A stretch of 64,000 bases of DNA from Prorocentrum cordatum (Eukaryota; Sar; Dinophyceae; Prorocentrales; Prorocentraceae). Each line of letters opens with the position of its first letter. Position 1 is the first letter of the stretch. The notes below the pieces were generated by a model. The model had not been told where the DNA came from. It did no database searches and saw only the letters and a program-made list of their open reading frames with translations. The position numbers and the translations under genes are program-made. Shown here in pieces: positions 63,582 through 64,000 of the stretch. Location of the stretch: the NCBI GenBank assembly GCA_963575745.1, contig CAUYUJ010003561.1, forward strand, positions 6,350 to 70,349, given 5' to 3'.

Positions 63582-64000
63582 TGGGACGCCAACTGCAGGC
63601 CATCAAGAGCATAACACCCTCCGTCGGCCCAAACAAGCAGCACATCGAAGGGCACCCTCCCCAGGATGCACGAGAACATCCAACAGGCACAAAGAACACG
63701 AGGGTACCCTCCTCGAACCGACCTCGATCTTATGCCTCGGTCCGACTGTGCGGTTCCACACGCGTGGGGCTCCACGTGCGCAGGGGCCCACGCCCCACAC
63801 AGGGCGTCTCCGCGCACAGGGCTTCGCCCGCGCAGCAGGAAGGAAGGAAAGGCGGCACTACCACCACCAGGGACCGCCAGCCGTAGGAGCCAGGGGGGGG
63901 TCCCCCTGGTGGTGTGGTCCCCCCTCTCGGTCGAGGCAGCACATCTCCCCGGCTCGGGGAGGCATCGTGCACGTGTTCGCTGGAGAGGTGGTCCCCTGGT
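63582..64000. other. Unassigned right end
   Basis: No gene recognised. Small words GTTCCACACGCGTGGGGCTC (63752) echo those near 58.97 kb. Confidence 0.35.

Overview
The window is a GC-rich, gene-poor, repeat-saturated stretch of a nuclear genome that is almost certainly from a dinoflagellate. The decisive clue is the 22-nt dinoflagellate spliced-leader (SL) sequence (general form DCCGTAGCC...GGCTCAAG), which occurs four times, each time at the 5' terminus of a copy of one non-LTR retrotransposon. A Prorocentrum-like species is my guess from general resemblance only. No host gene, rRNA, tRNA or CRISPR array could be supported. Long open frames are common because the DNA is GC-rich and many repeat units have lengths divisible by three; most of them are not genes.

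Layout. 1-1978 is a 78-bp minisatellite. 2.1-10.5 kb holds purine-rich and TAC trinucleotide tracts, a MITE-like foldback (4187-4343) and a decayed gene-like segment (7154-9436). 10.7-14.0 kb is an 18-bp satellite of about 130 copies framed by G/C-run modules. 14.4-18.8 kb has two copies of a 130-bp foldback element, a 42-bp repeat and CCTCTTGGG-type arrays.

18.8-40.7 kb is the core of the window: six blocks of a 20-bp satellite (GGTCTGCCGTGCTCCTGTGT), into which SL-tipped LINE copies are inserted at the same position and in the same orientation relative to the satellite. Copy B (21755-25825, minus) and copy D (34663-39582, minus) have an intact ORF1 but have lost the reverse transcriptase. 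Copy C (26697-31798, plus) has ORF1, endonuclease and RT intact up to a 100-N gap. Copy E (31899-32425, minus) is a 5' fragment that duplicates copy D. Double-hairpin modules, palindromic turn-round points and a 75-bp motif (core GAGGATGTCTCGAGCGAAA) accompany the satellite.

40.7-43.6 kb is a 42-bp repeat enclosing G/C-run modules, a short telomere-like patch and a 1.5-kb CACTACT-type array. 43.6-56 kb carries many small inverted-repeat elements: a 165-bp palindrome, a 151-bp TIR element, a 178-bp Stowaway-like element with TA duplication and a recognisable empty site, tandem hairpins, two more copies of the 130-bp foldback, and two copies of a 150-bp AT-rich element (third copy at 63171). 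56-64 kb is GTC/GCC, CA and GGA microsatellite, a fourfold 95-bp module, another CCTCTTGGG array and GAGAAGGCC palindromes.

How the parts fit. The only clear protein-coding system is the LINE: ORF1 (Cys-rich motif plus coiled coil) and ORF2 (endonuclease, RT, RNase H). The SL at the exact 5' end shows that the retrotransposed RNA had been trans-spliced. The recurring junction suggests a site preference for the 20-bp satellite. Most other features are small non-autonomous mobile elements or satellites.
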